Below are positions 27,703 through 35,582 of a stretch of 64,000 bases of DNA, one piece after another (position 1 is the stretch's first letter; every line of letters starts with the position of its first letter). The translations under genes and the position numbers were made by a program. Origin of the DNA: a bacterium 0.1xD8-71 (GTDB lineage Bacteria > Bacillota > Clostridia > Lachnospirales > Lachnospiraceae); NCBI GenBank assembly GCA_003612405.1, contig RAYR01000015.1:1-64000 (forward strand), given 5' to 3'. The notes beneath the pieces were generated by a model. The model was not told the origin of the DNA. It made no database searches and saw only the letters and a list, made by a program, of their open reading frames with translations.

Positions 27703-29673
27703 ATGAAAAACTCATTTTATGATCTGATCAGTCAATTTAAGAATGAAAAAAATACGGATTATCTCACTGGTCTTGTAAACAGAAGGGGTCTTCATGAAAT
27801 CTGGGAGCAGCTGGATGAGGAAGACATTATTCATTGCGTTTATATGGATGTGGATAACTTCAAACTGGTCAATGATGTGTATGGGCATGCCAAGGGAGAC
27901 GAACTGCTGGTATTTGTCAGCAGGATTCTTAAGAATGAGTTTCCCAGTCAGCTGGCAGTGCGTATGGGCGGCGACGAGTTTGTGGTGGTCTGTGACGGCG
28001 GGCTGGATGAGCGGGAGATAGAAGAGAAGTTTGAAAGACTCCAGCGCAGACTTAAAGATGACTTTGACGAGTCTTTGAGTACGCTTCTTTCTTTTAGTAT
28101 GGGCGTGACCTATCATCAGCGGTTCGAGAAGGAAATTTCCAAAATTCTGGACCAGAGTGATGAGGCCATGTACTATGTCAAGAAGAATGGAAAAGGAAGT
28201 TATGTAAACTACGAATCCATCAAGGAGCAGATTACAGACCAGCGGGCGATGAAAGACCGGGCTTTGACAGCTTTTTGTGCAGACGAGTTTGAGATGCTTT
28301 TGCAGCCGGTTATCTATTTACAGAATTCCGATGTATATGCAGCCAAGGTATCAGTATTCTGGCGTTTTCCGGGAAAGGGTCTGTTAGCGGAAGAGAAGTT
28401 TATACCGGTATTTGAACAGTATGGTGTGATTGCTAAGCTGGATGAAATTGTTTTTGAACAGGTCTGTCAATGGAAGAAGCAGTGGAAAGGCACTGTTTTT
28501 GAGGATATACAGATTTATGTCCGGATTTCAGGAAAATACATCCTGCAAAATGATGGCGTAAATCATATCAAAAACTGTCTGGATATGTATCAGACTGCGC
28601 CGGAACAGATTAAGCTGTGTATTGAGGAAGAAGCCTTTCTGGGCCGTAATGAAAAGATGGCCGGTGCAGTTGAAGTACTGACACAGATGGGATTTGAGAT
28701 TGCCATCGAAAACTTCGGTTCAGCATCCTCCTTTAAGGTACTTCAGCATATTCCGGCAGATATTCTGAAACTGGATCCCCGGCTTTTACCGGAAGAGTCG
28801 GAAAGCGGCAAAAGACAGATGTTACTTTTGCGCAATGTTATCAGTATGGGCAGAGATTTGCAGTTCATGGTGGTGGCGGAGGGGATTAACGCAGCTTTTC
28901 AGGCGGGAGCCCTTGCCAACTATGGCGCTCAGTTGGGCTTGGGAGAGTTTTATGGAGGACCGCTTACGGCGTCAGAATTTTTCGAGAAATATAACGAGCG
29001 TTATTTCTTTGTCAATAACAAAAAACCGATTGTCTTTTCTTTTCAGGATACGCTGGCAGATGAGGAAGGAAGCAGTCAGGGCGAATTTGTGGGAGAGGGA
29101 TTTAGGTATGATGCGGGTGTGGTGGAAGAGCAGAGGGCTCTTTTCTTTCCAGGCGGCAAAGTGCGTGAGAATCTGGTCAGACTGCCGAAATCGGTTATGT
29201 TTGGTGAAAGCTATACGATCTGTCTGTGGATTAACACAGAGGAGATACAGGCCTGGACCAGTGTGGTTTACATAACATATATGGACGGATTTATGAGTCT
29301 GGCGCCATCGGATGGGATTGGCAGCTGTGTGTTCCGTATGAAAGATGACAGGGAACCCAATGAGTGGTTTGATATATTCGGCCGTCAGGCTGTGCCCGGG
29401 GAATGGGCATATATGTGCATTTCCTGTGATGTGATCACGGGAGTGGCGAAGCTGTATTTTAATGGTCTTTTGATTAGCAGCAGGGATAAGGCTCCCAATT
29501 TAAAGGTGCCCAGCCAGGTAATCATAGGCGGTGATGAATATCAGAAGTCCTACCGCGGCAGAATTGCTGGACTGGAGTTTCATCATTGCGTACTTCCGGC
29601 ACAAGTGATAGAGAGGAAGTTCCAGGCGTATCAGAATAACCCCACGTTTCAAGGATCCAGAGGGCGGAAGTAG
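27703..29673 (+). CDS. GGDEF / degenerate EAL / LamG-like protein
   Basis: 656-residue soluble protein with three parts. Residues 17-165 are a diguanylate cyclase domain with an intact GGDEF motif (89-93) and YMDVDNFKLVNDVYGH metal-site segment, so synthesis of cyclic di-GMP is plausible. Residues 190-430 follow the EAL phosphodiesterase pattern, but EAL is replaced (AAKVSVFWR) and DDFG reads ENFGS, so catalysis is unlikely; it may bind the nucleotide. Residues 465-650 form a concanavalin/LamG-like sandwich (YTICLWINTEE, VAKLYFNGLLISS), usually found on secreted proteins, yet no signal peptide or membrane helix exists. ATG follows AAGGAAG. Confidence 0.88.
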   Translation: MKNSFYDLISQFKNEKNTDYLTGLVNRRGLHEIWEQLDEEDIIHCVYMDVDNFKLVNDVYGHAKGDELLVFVSRILKNEFPSQLAVRMGGDEFVVVCDGGLDEREIEEKFERLQRRLKDDFDESLSTLLSFSMGVTYHQRFEKEISKILDQSDEAMYYVKKNGKGSYVNYESIKEQITDQRAMKDRALTAFCADEFEMLLQPVIYLQNSDVYAAKVSVFWRFPGKGLLAEEKFIPVFEQYGVIAKLDEIVFEQVCQWKKQWKGTVFEDIQIYVRISGKYILQNDGVNHIKNCLDMYQTAPEQIKLCIEEEAFLGRNEKMAGAVEVLTQMGFEIAIENFGSASSFKVLQHIPADILKLDPRLLPEESESGKRQMLLLRNVISMGRDLQFMVVAEGINAAFQAGALANYGAQLGLGEFYGGPLTASEFFEKYNERYFFVNNKKPIVFSFQDTLADEEGSSQGEFVGEGFRYDAGVVEEQRALFFPGGKVRENLVRLPKSVMFGESYTICLWINTEEIQAWTSVVYITYMDGFMSLAPSDGIGSCVFRMKDDREPNEWFDIFGRQAVPGEWAYMCISCDVITGVAKLYFNGLLISSRDKAPNLKVPSQVIIGGDEYQKSYRGRIAGLEFHHCVLPAQVIERKFQAYQNNPTFQGSRGRK

Positions 29674-29685
29674 GAGGAGACGGAT

Positions 29686-30015
29686 ATGAAATCAGCAGGA
29701 ACGATTATCCTGGGTATCTGGTGTGCGGTGACATCCTTTGTCAGTCCGGTCTGGCTGACAATAACTTTTCTGGATATCACAGGGCTTATCTATCAATATG
29801 ATGGCTTTGTGGATGAAGGGACGGCAGGAATCATGGGTGTCATAGAGTTGGTGCTGTGGATAGTGATTGTCTTGCTTCCTGATATCTGGTTTGTAAAGCG
29901 CATGAAGCCACAGGGATGGCGTCGTGTCCTTTACGCTTTAGGTGGTATGGCGGCTCTGGCACTGCTTTGTGTGGCTTTGTGTGGATGGGATATGGCTGGA
30001 TTTGTGGCAGGATGA
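29686..30015 (+). CDS. Small membrane protein of unknown function
   Basis: 109-residue protein with three hydrophobic helices, beginning with IILGIWCAVTSFVSPVWL and ending with an Ala/Leu-rich helix before DMAGFVAG. No family recognised. GGAGGAG precedes the ATG at 29686. It starts 12 bp after the GGDEF protein, so the two are almost certainly cotranscribed, and it could serve as its membrane partner, which is inference only. Confidence 0.7.
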   Translation: MKSAGTIILGIWCAVTSFVSPVWLTITFLDITGLIYQYDGFVDEGTAGIMGVIELVLWIVIVLLPDIWFVKRMKPQGWRRVLYALGGMAALALLCVALCGWDMAGFVAG

Positions 30016-30019
30016 TATT

Positions 30020-30532
30020 TTAGGCTCTTTTAAAGTATTTCCAAAATGCTATGGTTTCCTGTAGGTCTTCCTCATCCGTAAACAAATCAAGTTCCTTTGC
30101 CGTCTCAATAGCAAAATCCACATAGGCGTTGGCTCTTGCAGTAATCACATGCTGATCGTTTGCAATGTCCAGATCCATATTGTGAGTTGATTGTATCCCT
30201 CTTAAAATACCTGCATCATCCAGGAGATTCACACCGGCACAGATGGCAGCAATCAGAACATTTCTCTGCTTTAAGTCCTGTAGAAAAAGATGCATAGACG
30301 CTTCGTTGATATAGGAGATATCGCCTCCGGGGATGATAAAGCTTCTGATTTGTTCCGGCTTTACACCCGCAAGTGCCATGTCGGCATTGACGCAGTAACC
30401 TTCCGTTGTCCGAATGGGGTTTCCATCCGGAGAGCATAGGAGTACATCGCAGTCAGTACAGCTCATAAAGTAATTCAGTATCACAATTTCATAGAAACAA
30501 CAGGTGTTATATATAATAAAAACATCTTTCAT
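30020..30532 (-). CDS. DJ-1/PfpI family protein
   Basis: 170-residue cytoplasmic protein with the DJ-1/PfpI flavodoxin-like fold. The nucleophile elbow AAICAGVNLLDDAG carries the conserved Cys, and SFIIPGGDISYI is the preceding GGD loop. Members act as glyoxalases, amidases or stress chaperones, and the activity here cannot be told. The ATG at 30532 is chosen because AAGGAAG lies 7 bases upstream; an earlier ATG at 30556 has no such site. It converges with the small membrane protein gene, 4 bp away. Confidence 0.85.
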   Translation of the reverse strand: MKDVFIIYNTCCFYEIVILNYFMSCTDCDVLLCSPDGNPIRTTEGYCVNADMALAGVKPEQIRSFIIPGGDISYINEASMHLFLQDLKQRNVLIAAICAGVNLLDDAGILRGIQSTHNMDLDIANDQHVITARANAYVDFAIETAKELDLFTDEEDLQETIAFWKYFKRA

Positions 30533-30674
30533 AAACAATCTTCCTTTCTGGAACAAGAACTTCCCAATAAGATCAGTTACAGTTGATTTCCTTCAGATAA
30601 ACAGGATATGCGCAGAAGTTGTAAGCCTGCGTTGATTGTATCATAAAAAAGATTACATTACAAAATTATTTAGG

Positions 30675-30707
30675 ATATTGTTTACAGGGGAAACAATATG
30701 ATATGAT
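30675..30707 (+). promoter_or_regulatory. Promoter of the TlpA operon with embedded palindrome
   Basis: A perfect inverted repeat ATATTGTTT-N7-AAACAATAT spans 30675-30699. It covers the spacer between a weak -35 box (TTGTTT, 30679-30684) and a -10 box TATGAT (30702-30707), 17 bp apart. The symmetry and position fit an operator for a dimeric regulator that controls the downstream redox genes. No regulator gene lies next to it. Confidence 0.65.
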
Positions 30708-30775
30708 AACGGCAAAAGAATATTTTAAAACCAAAGAAAGGTTTAACAGATTAAGATATGAAGGAGAGATAAATT

Positions 30776-31390
30776 ATGAATTGGAATAAGAAATGGATGC
30801 AGTCTATCAGAAAAGGTGCAGTTTTATGTACCATTCTCATATTGTTGACCGGTTGTGGAAATACGGCAGACAGTCAGGATAATGGCAGCGAAGATACAGT
30901 CGTCCAGACAGCTGAAAGTGAATCTCCCAAAGAGGACACCGTACAGGAAGACAGCAAAAAGTTTCCCGCTTTTACGGCAACAGATTTGGAAGGGAATACG
31001 GTCACGGAAAGTATCTTCGCAGACAAGGATCTGACAGTCCTTAATATCTGGGGAACTTTCTGCAATCCCTGCGTGGGTGAAATGCCGGAGCTGGGTGAGT
31101 GGGCCAAAGAGATGCCGGATAATGTGCAGATGGTGGGTCTGATCATTGATATCAATGGAGAAGAAGATACAAAGCAGCGGGATGTTGCGGTTGACATAAC
31201 GTCAAATGCCGGCGCGGAATTTACCCAGATTATTGTAAATCAGGATTTCGCTCCTGTATTAAGGGAGGTACTGGGTGTACCCACTACCATGTTTATAGAC
31301 AAAGAGGGAAATATAGTAGGAGATTCCATCCTGGGAGCGAATGTGGACGGTTATAAGAAATTTGTGGAGGACTATCTTGGTGGACAATAA
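30776..31390 (+). CDS. TlpA-like thioredoxin-fold lipoprotein
   Basis: 204-residue exported disulfide oxidoreductase. A hydrophobic signal ends in the lipobox LLTGC (Cys27), then comes an acidic linker and a TlpA/ResA domain with the active site WGTFCNPCVGEMP (Cys96, Cys99) and the cis-Pro loop VPTTMFIDKEG. It would act outside the membrane, reducing or oxidising protein thiols. ATG follows GAAGGAGAG. The next two genes encode a tiny CXXC membrane protein and a polyferredoxin-like membrane protein, which could supply its electrons across the membrane. Confidence 0.92.
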   Translation: MNWNKKWMQSIRKGAVLCTILILLTGCGNTADSQDNGSEDTVVQTAESESPKEDTVQEDSKKFPAFTATDLEGNTVTESIFADKDLTVLNIWGTFCNPCVGEMPELGEWAKEMPDNVQMVGLIIDINGEEDTKQRDVAVDITSNAGAEFTQIIVNQDFAPVLREVLGVPTTMFIDKEGNIVGDSILGANVDGYKKFVEDYLGGQ

Positions 31391-31532
31391 GAAAAAGAGG
31401 CTTCTGTTCCTGCGGGTCGCAGGACTTGTTATTGCCGTCGTCTTTATATGCTTTGGGGGATTCAGAGGAGAAATGAATATCGTTTTAAATAAAGCCATTA
31501 CTATTTGCTTTGAGTGTATTGGATTGGGGTAA
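31380..31532 (+). CDS. CD1871A-type CXXC small membrane protein
   Basis: 50-residue protein: short basic start (DNKKKR), one membrane helix (LFLRVAGLVIAVVFICFG), then an ending CFECIGLG that holds a CXXC pair. It matches the CD1871A-type small proteins of Clostridia. The GTG start at 31380 is chosen because GGAGG lies 9 bases upstream, inside the end of the TlpA gene, which it overlaps by 11 bases. The CXXC pair at the membrane edge suggests a thiol relay between the TlpA lipoprotein and the Fe-S membrane protein. Confidence 0.8.
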   Translation: MDNKKKRLLFLRVAGLVIAVVFICFGGFRGEMNIVLNKAITICFECIGLG

Positions 31533-31536
31533 TGTG

Positions 31537-32379
31537 ATGCGGTTTGGGTATTCTGTTAAGAGGAAGTTATTACAGCTGATTGCCTTTGGCTGTTCTAACG
31601 CACATTTGTTGAATTTTAAAGGTGGAAAAATATATACGGGCAAGTGGAAGTATTTCTGTAACCCGGGATTAAACTGTTATTCCTGTCCGGCGGCAGGTTT
31701 TGCCTGTCCTATCGGTGCCTTGCAGGCGGTAAATGGCTCTATGAATTATAGCTTTAGTTTCTATGTGACAGGACTTCTTCTGGCCTTTGGAGTAGTGCTT
31801 GGCAGGGCGGTCTGCGGGTGGTTGTGCCCTTTTGGGTTGTTACAGGAGCTGCTGCATAAGATTCCTTCTCCCAAATTAAAGCTCAAAAAAATATTTCTGT
31901 ATCTCAAATATGTTGTTCTTGTGATTTTTGTACTCATACTTCCGATTGCGGTAACCGACTATATGGGAATGGGAAAGCCCGCTTTCTGCCAGTACATCTG
32001 TCCGGCGGGAACTTTGGAAGGTGGGGTTTTTCTGCTGGCGGCCCATGAGGGACTTAGAAAGTCAATCGGCGCTCTTTTTACTTTGAAAATGGCAATCCTG
32101 CTTGTGACGATTCTGGGATGTATTCTGATTTATCGTTTCTTCTGTCGTATCTTATGCCCCCTGGGGGCTATATATGGGCTGTTTAATAAAATCAGCATTT
32201 ATCATTTGGAAGTGGACGAACATAAGTGCAATGGCTGCGGAAAGTGCAAAAGGGTGTGTCAGATGGAAGTGGATCCGGTAAAATTTCCTCAGTCGGCCGA
32301 GTGTATTCGGTGCGGTGCCTGTGTGGATGCCTGTCCACAGACGGCGGTAAGATTAGGGTTTTGTAACAGGAAAGGATAA
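31537..32379 (+). CDS. NapH/NosR-like 4Fe-4S membrane protein
   Basis: 280-residue membrane protein with about five helices and many Cys clusters: CNPGLNCYSCPAAGFACPIG near the N-terminus, CGWLCPFG, CQYICPAGT and CRILCPLG between helices, then two ferredoxin motifs (CNGCGKCKRVC and CIRCGACVDACP) at the cytoplasmic C-terminus. This pattern moves electrons from cytoplasmic ferredoxin to the outer face. The ATG at 31537 lies 5 bp after the preceding gene and follows GGGG. Together with TlpA and the CXXC peptide it forms a membrane electron-transfer unit for extracytoplasmic thiols. Confidence 0.9.
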   Translation: MRFGYSVKRKLLQLIAFGCSNAHLLNFKGGKIYTGKWKYFCNPGLNCYSCPAAGFACPIGALQAVNGSMNYSFSFYVTGLLLAFGVVLGRAVCGWLCPFGLLQELLHKIPSPKLKLKKIFLYLKYVVLVIFVLILPIAVTDYMGMGKPAFCQYICPAGTLEGGVFLLAAHEGLRKSIGALFTLKMAILLVTILGCILIYRFFCRILCPLGAIYGLFNKISIYHLEVDEHKCNGCGKCKRVCQMEVDPVKFPQSAECIRCGACVDACPQTAVRLGFCNRKG

Positions 32380-32384
32380 CGGGT

Positions 32385-32614
32385 ATTATTTTTACAAGAG
32401 AGTATCTATATCATTTTGATCAGACTGTCCAAACGGGAACGATGGATGATTTCTATGCATATGCAGAAACATCTGCTTATCATGCAGATTTAAGAATAAC
32501 ACTTTCTTTGATTCATCAGGGAAAAAGGAAGAAGCATTTGCGTATTTGCAGGATAAGGGCAGGGGAGTATTCTGCAATGGGGGTATCTGGATTAATGAGG
32601 CCATGAGAGAGTAA
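32385..32614 (+). pseudogene. Remnant of an unidentified gene, frameshifted
   Basis: Between the redox operon and the GNAT gene, the plus strand reads natural-looking protein in two frames: one gives TMDDFYAYAETSAYHADLRI near 32440-32495, and another continues as FFDSSGKKEEAFAYLQDKGR up to a stop at 32614. One frame change near 32500 joins them. No start codon or ribosome binding site is present. I do not recognise the family. Confidence 0.45.
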
Positions 32615-32651
32615 TGTAATGACATTAAGGAATCTGTATAGGAGGAATAAC

Positions 32652-33161
32652 ATGGAACATATTGAAATACGGGAAACGATGCCAGAGGATGCAGAGAAAC
32701 TGATTGCCTATTTGAAAAAAGTAGGCGCAGAGACAGATAATCTAACCTTTGGGAAAGAGGGTCTTTCTGTCACGGTGGAACAGGAGAAGGCATATCTTAC
32801 CCAGGTGCATGAAGAGCAGCGGTCTGTTCATTATAGTGTCTGGAAAGAAGGAGAACTGATAGCTGATGGCAGTTTGAGTGGATTGCCGCGGCGCATGAGC
32901 CATTATGCAGAACTGGGATTATCGGTGATAAAAGAGCAGTGGAATCAGGGGATTGGAGGCAGGCTGCTGGATGAGTTGATTGCCTATGCCCGTCAGGCAT
33001 CTATAGAAATCATCAGGCTGGAAGTCAGAAGCGATAATGCGGGTGCCATTCATTTGTATGAGAAATATGGATTTAAACGTGTGGGTATGATACCGGGGTA
33101 TTTTAAAATAAATGATACGTATGTTGATTTTGTGATGATGTGTCTTGACTTGAGAGGATAG
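32652..33161 (+). CDS. GNAT-family N-acetyltransferase
   Basis: 169-residue cytoplasmic acetyltransferase that uses acetyl-CoA. The GNAT fold is clear: IEIRETMPEDAEKLIAYL at the start, ELGLSVIKEQWNQGIGGRLL with the pyrophosphate-binding Q-x-x-G-x-G/A loop, RLEVRSDNAGAIHLYEKYGF near the end. It resembles RimI/YjcK-like members; the acceptor is unknown. ATG at 32652 follows AGGAGG by 6 bases. It stands between two decayed stretches. Confidence 0.9.
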   Translation: MEHIEIRETMPEDAEKLIAYLKKVGAETDNLTFGKEGLSVTVEQEKAYLTQVHEEQRSVHYSVWKEGELIADGSLSGLPRRMSHYAELGLSVIKEQWNQGIGGRLLDELIAYARQASIEIIRLEVRSDNAGAIHLYEKYGFKRVGMIPGYFKINDTYVDFVMMCLDLRG

Positions 33162-33325
33162 AAGAGTGGCAGGCGGTGTTCAAAGTATCTCCAGAATATA
33201 TTACAACTGTTATTTTTAAAACAGGGACAGGGGCAGAGCAGGTTATTTTTGAAGATGATCATCACGCATTTGGAGGAAGACTTGGGAAAGTCCTATGATG
33301 ATTATAAAGAATTGGAGAATATGCT
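33162..33325 (+). other. Decayed coding stretch, no intact gene
   Basis: One frame runs from 33149 to a stop at 33298 and reads natural-looking sequence (FKVSPEYITTVIFKTGTGAE, then VIFEDDHHAFGGRL) without a start codon or ribosome binding site; another frame then reads LEEDLGKSYDDYKELENMLW. These look like scraps of small genes. No family recognised. Confidence 0.4.
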
Positions 33326-33499
33326 GTGGATATAGATAAACTCAAAGCAGAATATAAGAATTTACTATAGCCTGTTTTCGGACAACAGTTTCATATAGAT
33401 GACAGTGAAGAAGATAGAGATTTTGTAATGATCATATTAGATGGGAAACAGGAAGAGTTTTACTTTTCGCTATATGGAATTACTGAAGGTGATAATTGA
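33326..33499 (+). pseudogene. Small gene interrupted by an amber codon
   Basis: Starting at GTG 33326 the frame reads VDIDKLKAEYKNLL, then TAG at 33368-33370, then PVFGQQFHIDDSEEDRDFVM and a further stretch to TGA at 33497. The two parts read as one 57-residue acidic protein with one nonsense codon, most simply a mutated Glu or Gln codon. The family is not recognised. It overlaps the next gene in another frame. Confidence 0.5.
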
Positions 33500-34076
33500 G
33501 TTATATGCATACGATGTAACAGACGAGAAGGAACGAGCGAAAATAAACGACTTATTATATGGGCATAAACATTTGGCAATGTTTGATTTTTTGTTCGAGA
33601 AGAGTGGTTTGAAGCTCAAACCGACCTGCAAAAAGCTGTTAAATGCTTTGACAGACTTTTATTCAAAAGCAAGATATCAAAGATATAGTTACAATAATAA
33701 TAACAAGCCTTTAAACAGCTATTATGGTGATGACCTGTATGCTTTATTGAAGCGAATCGAACAGTCAAAAAAGGAGTTGATTTGGTATCTCATTAAAGAG
33801 GGGGATAAATTACCCGTTGTCAAATCTTTAAGTGAATTACCTGCCTTGCCGTTTGAGCAATGCTATATTCCTGAATTTATTAATGATTTGATTGTCAATC
33901 GAAATTCAAGCAGTATGCTTTATGAATTTGTTTCTGATGCTTACGATGAACTTGTTGAGAAAGATAAGGCAGAATGGAAGAATCGTATGACAATGATTGA
34001 TGAACTTATTGGGAATACGAATGTTTACTTGGGTGAATTTGATGATTTGTGTGATGATTTCGATATTGATGAATAA
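33441..34076 (+). CDS. Hypothetical protein, AT-rich gene
   Basis: 211-residue acidic, helical, soluble protein with no motif I recognise; it has an Asn run (YNNNNKPLNSYYGDD) and an acidic C-terminus (DLCDDFDIDE). Base composition is clearly more AT-rich than neighbours, suggesting foreign origin. The ATG at 33441 lacks a good ribosome binding site; the ATG at 33474 is an alternative. It follows small gene remnants and lies just outside the 3' end of a tRNA-Leu gene. An immunity or accessory protein from an old island is one possibility, but nothing in the sequence shows function. Confidence 0.6.
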   Translation: MGNRKSFTFRYMELLKVIIELYAYDVTDEKERAKINDLLYGHKHLAMFDFLFEKSGLKLKPTCKKLLNALTDFYSKARYQRYSYNNNNKPLNSYYGDDLYALLKRIEQSKKELIWYLIKEGDKLPVVKSLSELPALPFEQCYIPEFINDLIVNRNSSSMLYEFVSDAYDELVEKDKAEWKNRMTMIDELIGNTNVYLGEFDDLCDDFDIDE

Positions 34077-34092
34077 GTCTGTTATAAATATG

Positions 34093-34130
34093 AAAAAGGA
34101 AACCTCATCATTCACAAGGTTTCCTTTTTT
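34093..34130. terminator. Bidirectional terminator
   Basis: AAAAAGGAAACCT / AGGTTTCCTTTTT form a perfect 13-bp stem with an 11-base loop. It can end the AT-rich gene on one strand and the tRNA-Leu transcript on the other. Confidence 0.9.
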
Positions 34131-34132
34131 AC

Positions 34133-34216
34133 TGCGGAAGATGGGACTTGAACCCACACGATGAACCCATCACTAGATCCTTAGTCTAGCCTGTCTGCCA
34201 ATTCCAGCACTTCCGC
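34133..34216 (-). tRNA. tRNA-Leu (anticodon AAG)
   Basis: Class II tRNA of 84 bases. Acceptor stem GCGGAAG / CTTCCGC with discriminator A, D-arm with TGGCAGAC, anticodon stem CTAGA/TCTAG around loop CTAAGGA (anticodon AAG, reading CUU), a long variable arm, and T-loop GGTTCAAGTCC. The CCA end is not encoded. A good promoter lies upstream and a terminator downstream. Confidence 0.93.
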
Positions 34217-34239
34217 ATACGTTACACAACGCATTTAAT

Positions 34240-34268
34240 ATAATACTGTTTAGGAAGCCAAAAGTCAA
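34240..34268 (-). promoter_or_regulatory. tRNA-Leu(AAG) promoter
   Basis: On the minus strand TTGACT and TATTAT are separated by 17 bp, with the -10 box 24 bases before the tRNA. Confidence 0.8.
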
Positions 34269-34325
34269 GGGCTTTTATAAAATAATTTTTCAAATATTTC
34301 TGCCAGTCATCAGAATCATATTCAA

Positions 34326-35582
34326 CTATTTGTTAAAATTAACCTCTGTGTCAAATAATGCCCCATTGGCGATTTTTTGGCCGTCCCCATTTAGCTCATC
34401 CATATACTTTATATAATCACATACATATACATGTACTGTATCTGTGTTTCGTCCGTAGACAGAGTATATCTCAGCATTCTCTCCCTGACTTTGCAGAGGC
34501 TTTCCGTCTGCGTCACATATGATTACAACGTAATCATATGGCTGTGCGCCGCCAGGCAGAATGATATCGGCCTTGATTTCAAAGTCGGTTTTTTCCACAG
34601 AGGCGATGCCAATTCCTTTATCGTTGGTCTTGTTGACCTTAACAATCTGTGTTCCTTCTTTGTTCATGGTAATATCAATGGCAAAGTTCCATGTGCCGGG
34701 ATAGCGTTTCTTGATGGCATCCTGAAAAGTTATCAGCTCATTGGTTTCCCGATCACGGATCTGGATTTCTTCATATTGAAGCAGGTCTGCATAGATATCA
34801 GAAATCTCAAGGTAATAAGTGAACTGCGAAGGCAGTTGTTCGGTATTGCCTTCCTGGAAGAGGCTGCTGGACTTTAGGTCTTGGTCCAGAGAGACTCTTA
34901 TGATACCGGTAAAGGTATGGTCGTCCACGAATTCTCCTTCAATATAATAGGGTGTAGAATATCCATATTCTAATCCGGAAGGGCGCTCTTTCTTAGTCAG
35001 GCCGGGCACATCATAGTAGGAATTGGTTTTCAGATATAACATGTCATAATCCAGAATATAGCCATCCATGTTCTTTGTCTTGATAAAATCTGCCGGAAAT
35101 GCCTCTTCATTTTCAATACAGAGAGCCAGATACAATGCCTGGGTGGAACAGTTCGCTTCTGAGACAGTGATAGTCAGTCCATTAGAAGTTTGTACAAGAG
35201 GATTTTCCTGAGAGGTTTTGTCCTGTTCTTTGGGCATGGATCCTGACGAGTGTGTCATGTTTTTGTCCTGCGTCTGGGAACTATCGTCTTGCCTGTAAAT
35301 TTCTGCGTCCTTGTTATAGTCGCCTTTATAGCTGACCTTTTCCTGTACCATCGAGAAGATGCGCCCGATAATGGGAAGTTTGGCAGCCATGGACGGATTG
35401 GATACTAAGAGAGTTCCGGCACACAATAAGAGCAGTAATGCCGCGGCAATAGCGCCGTAACGTAACAGGGATTTATGTCGATGAAGTCGTTTCCTTTGGC
35501 GTATGCCTTCCTGAATCCCTGCTTTTACAATATCGTTCAGTTCTTTGGGGATTGGGATTGCATCAAATCTATCATTTTGCAT
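34326..35582 (-). CDS. DUF4179-type membrane protein, probable anti-sigma factor
   Basis: 418-residue single-pass membrane protein. A cytoplasmic N-terminal segment of about 40 residues with a basic stretch (RQRKRLHRHK) precedes one helix (YGAIAAALLLLLCAGTLLV), a Ser/Gln-rich linker and a large outer domain of DUF4179 type (SNGLTITVSEANCSTQALYL). Its start overlaps the end of the ECF sigma gene by 11 bases, so the two are translationally coupled; it likely holds that sigma factor at the membrane until an outside signal arrives. Unlike the DUF4179 gene at 15.7 kb, this copy is intact. Confidence 0.85.
   Translation of the reverse strand: MQNDRFDAIPIPKELNDIVKAGIQEGIRQRKRLHRHKSLLRYGAIAAALLLLLCAGTLLVSNPSMAAKLPIIGRIFSMVQEKVSYKGDYNKDAEIYRQDDSSQTQDKNMTHSSGSMPKEQDKTSQENPLVQTSNGLTITVSEANCSTQALYLALCIENEEAFPADFIKTKNMDGYILDYDMLYLKTNSYYDVPGLTKKERPSGLEYGYSTPYYIEGEFVDDHTFTGIIRVSLDQDLKSSSLFQEGNTEQLPSQFTYYLEISDIYADLLQYEEIQIRDRETNELITFQDAIKKRYPGTWNFAIDITMNKEGTQIVKVNKTNDKGIGIASVEKTDFEIKADIILPGGAQPYDYVVIICDADGKPLQSQGENAEIYSVYGRNTDTVHVYVCDYIKYMDELNGDGQKIANGALFDTEVNFNK

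Noticed and set aside
1582-33370. TAG used as a sense codon in this organism
   Set aside because: Several intact genes end in TAG (for example at 3288, 15598 and 23702), so two internal amber codons are more simply mutations.
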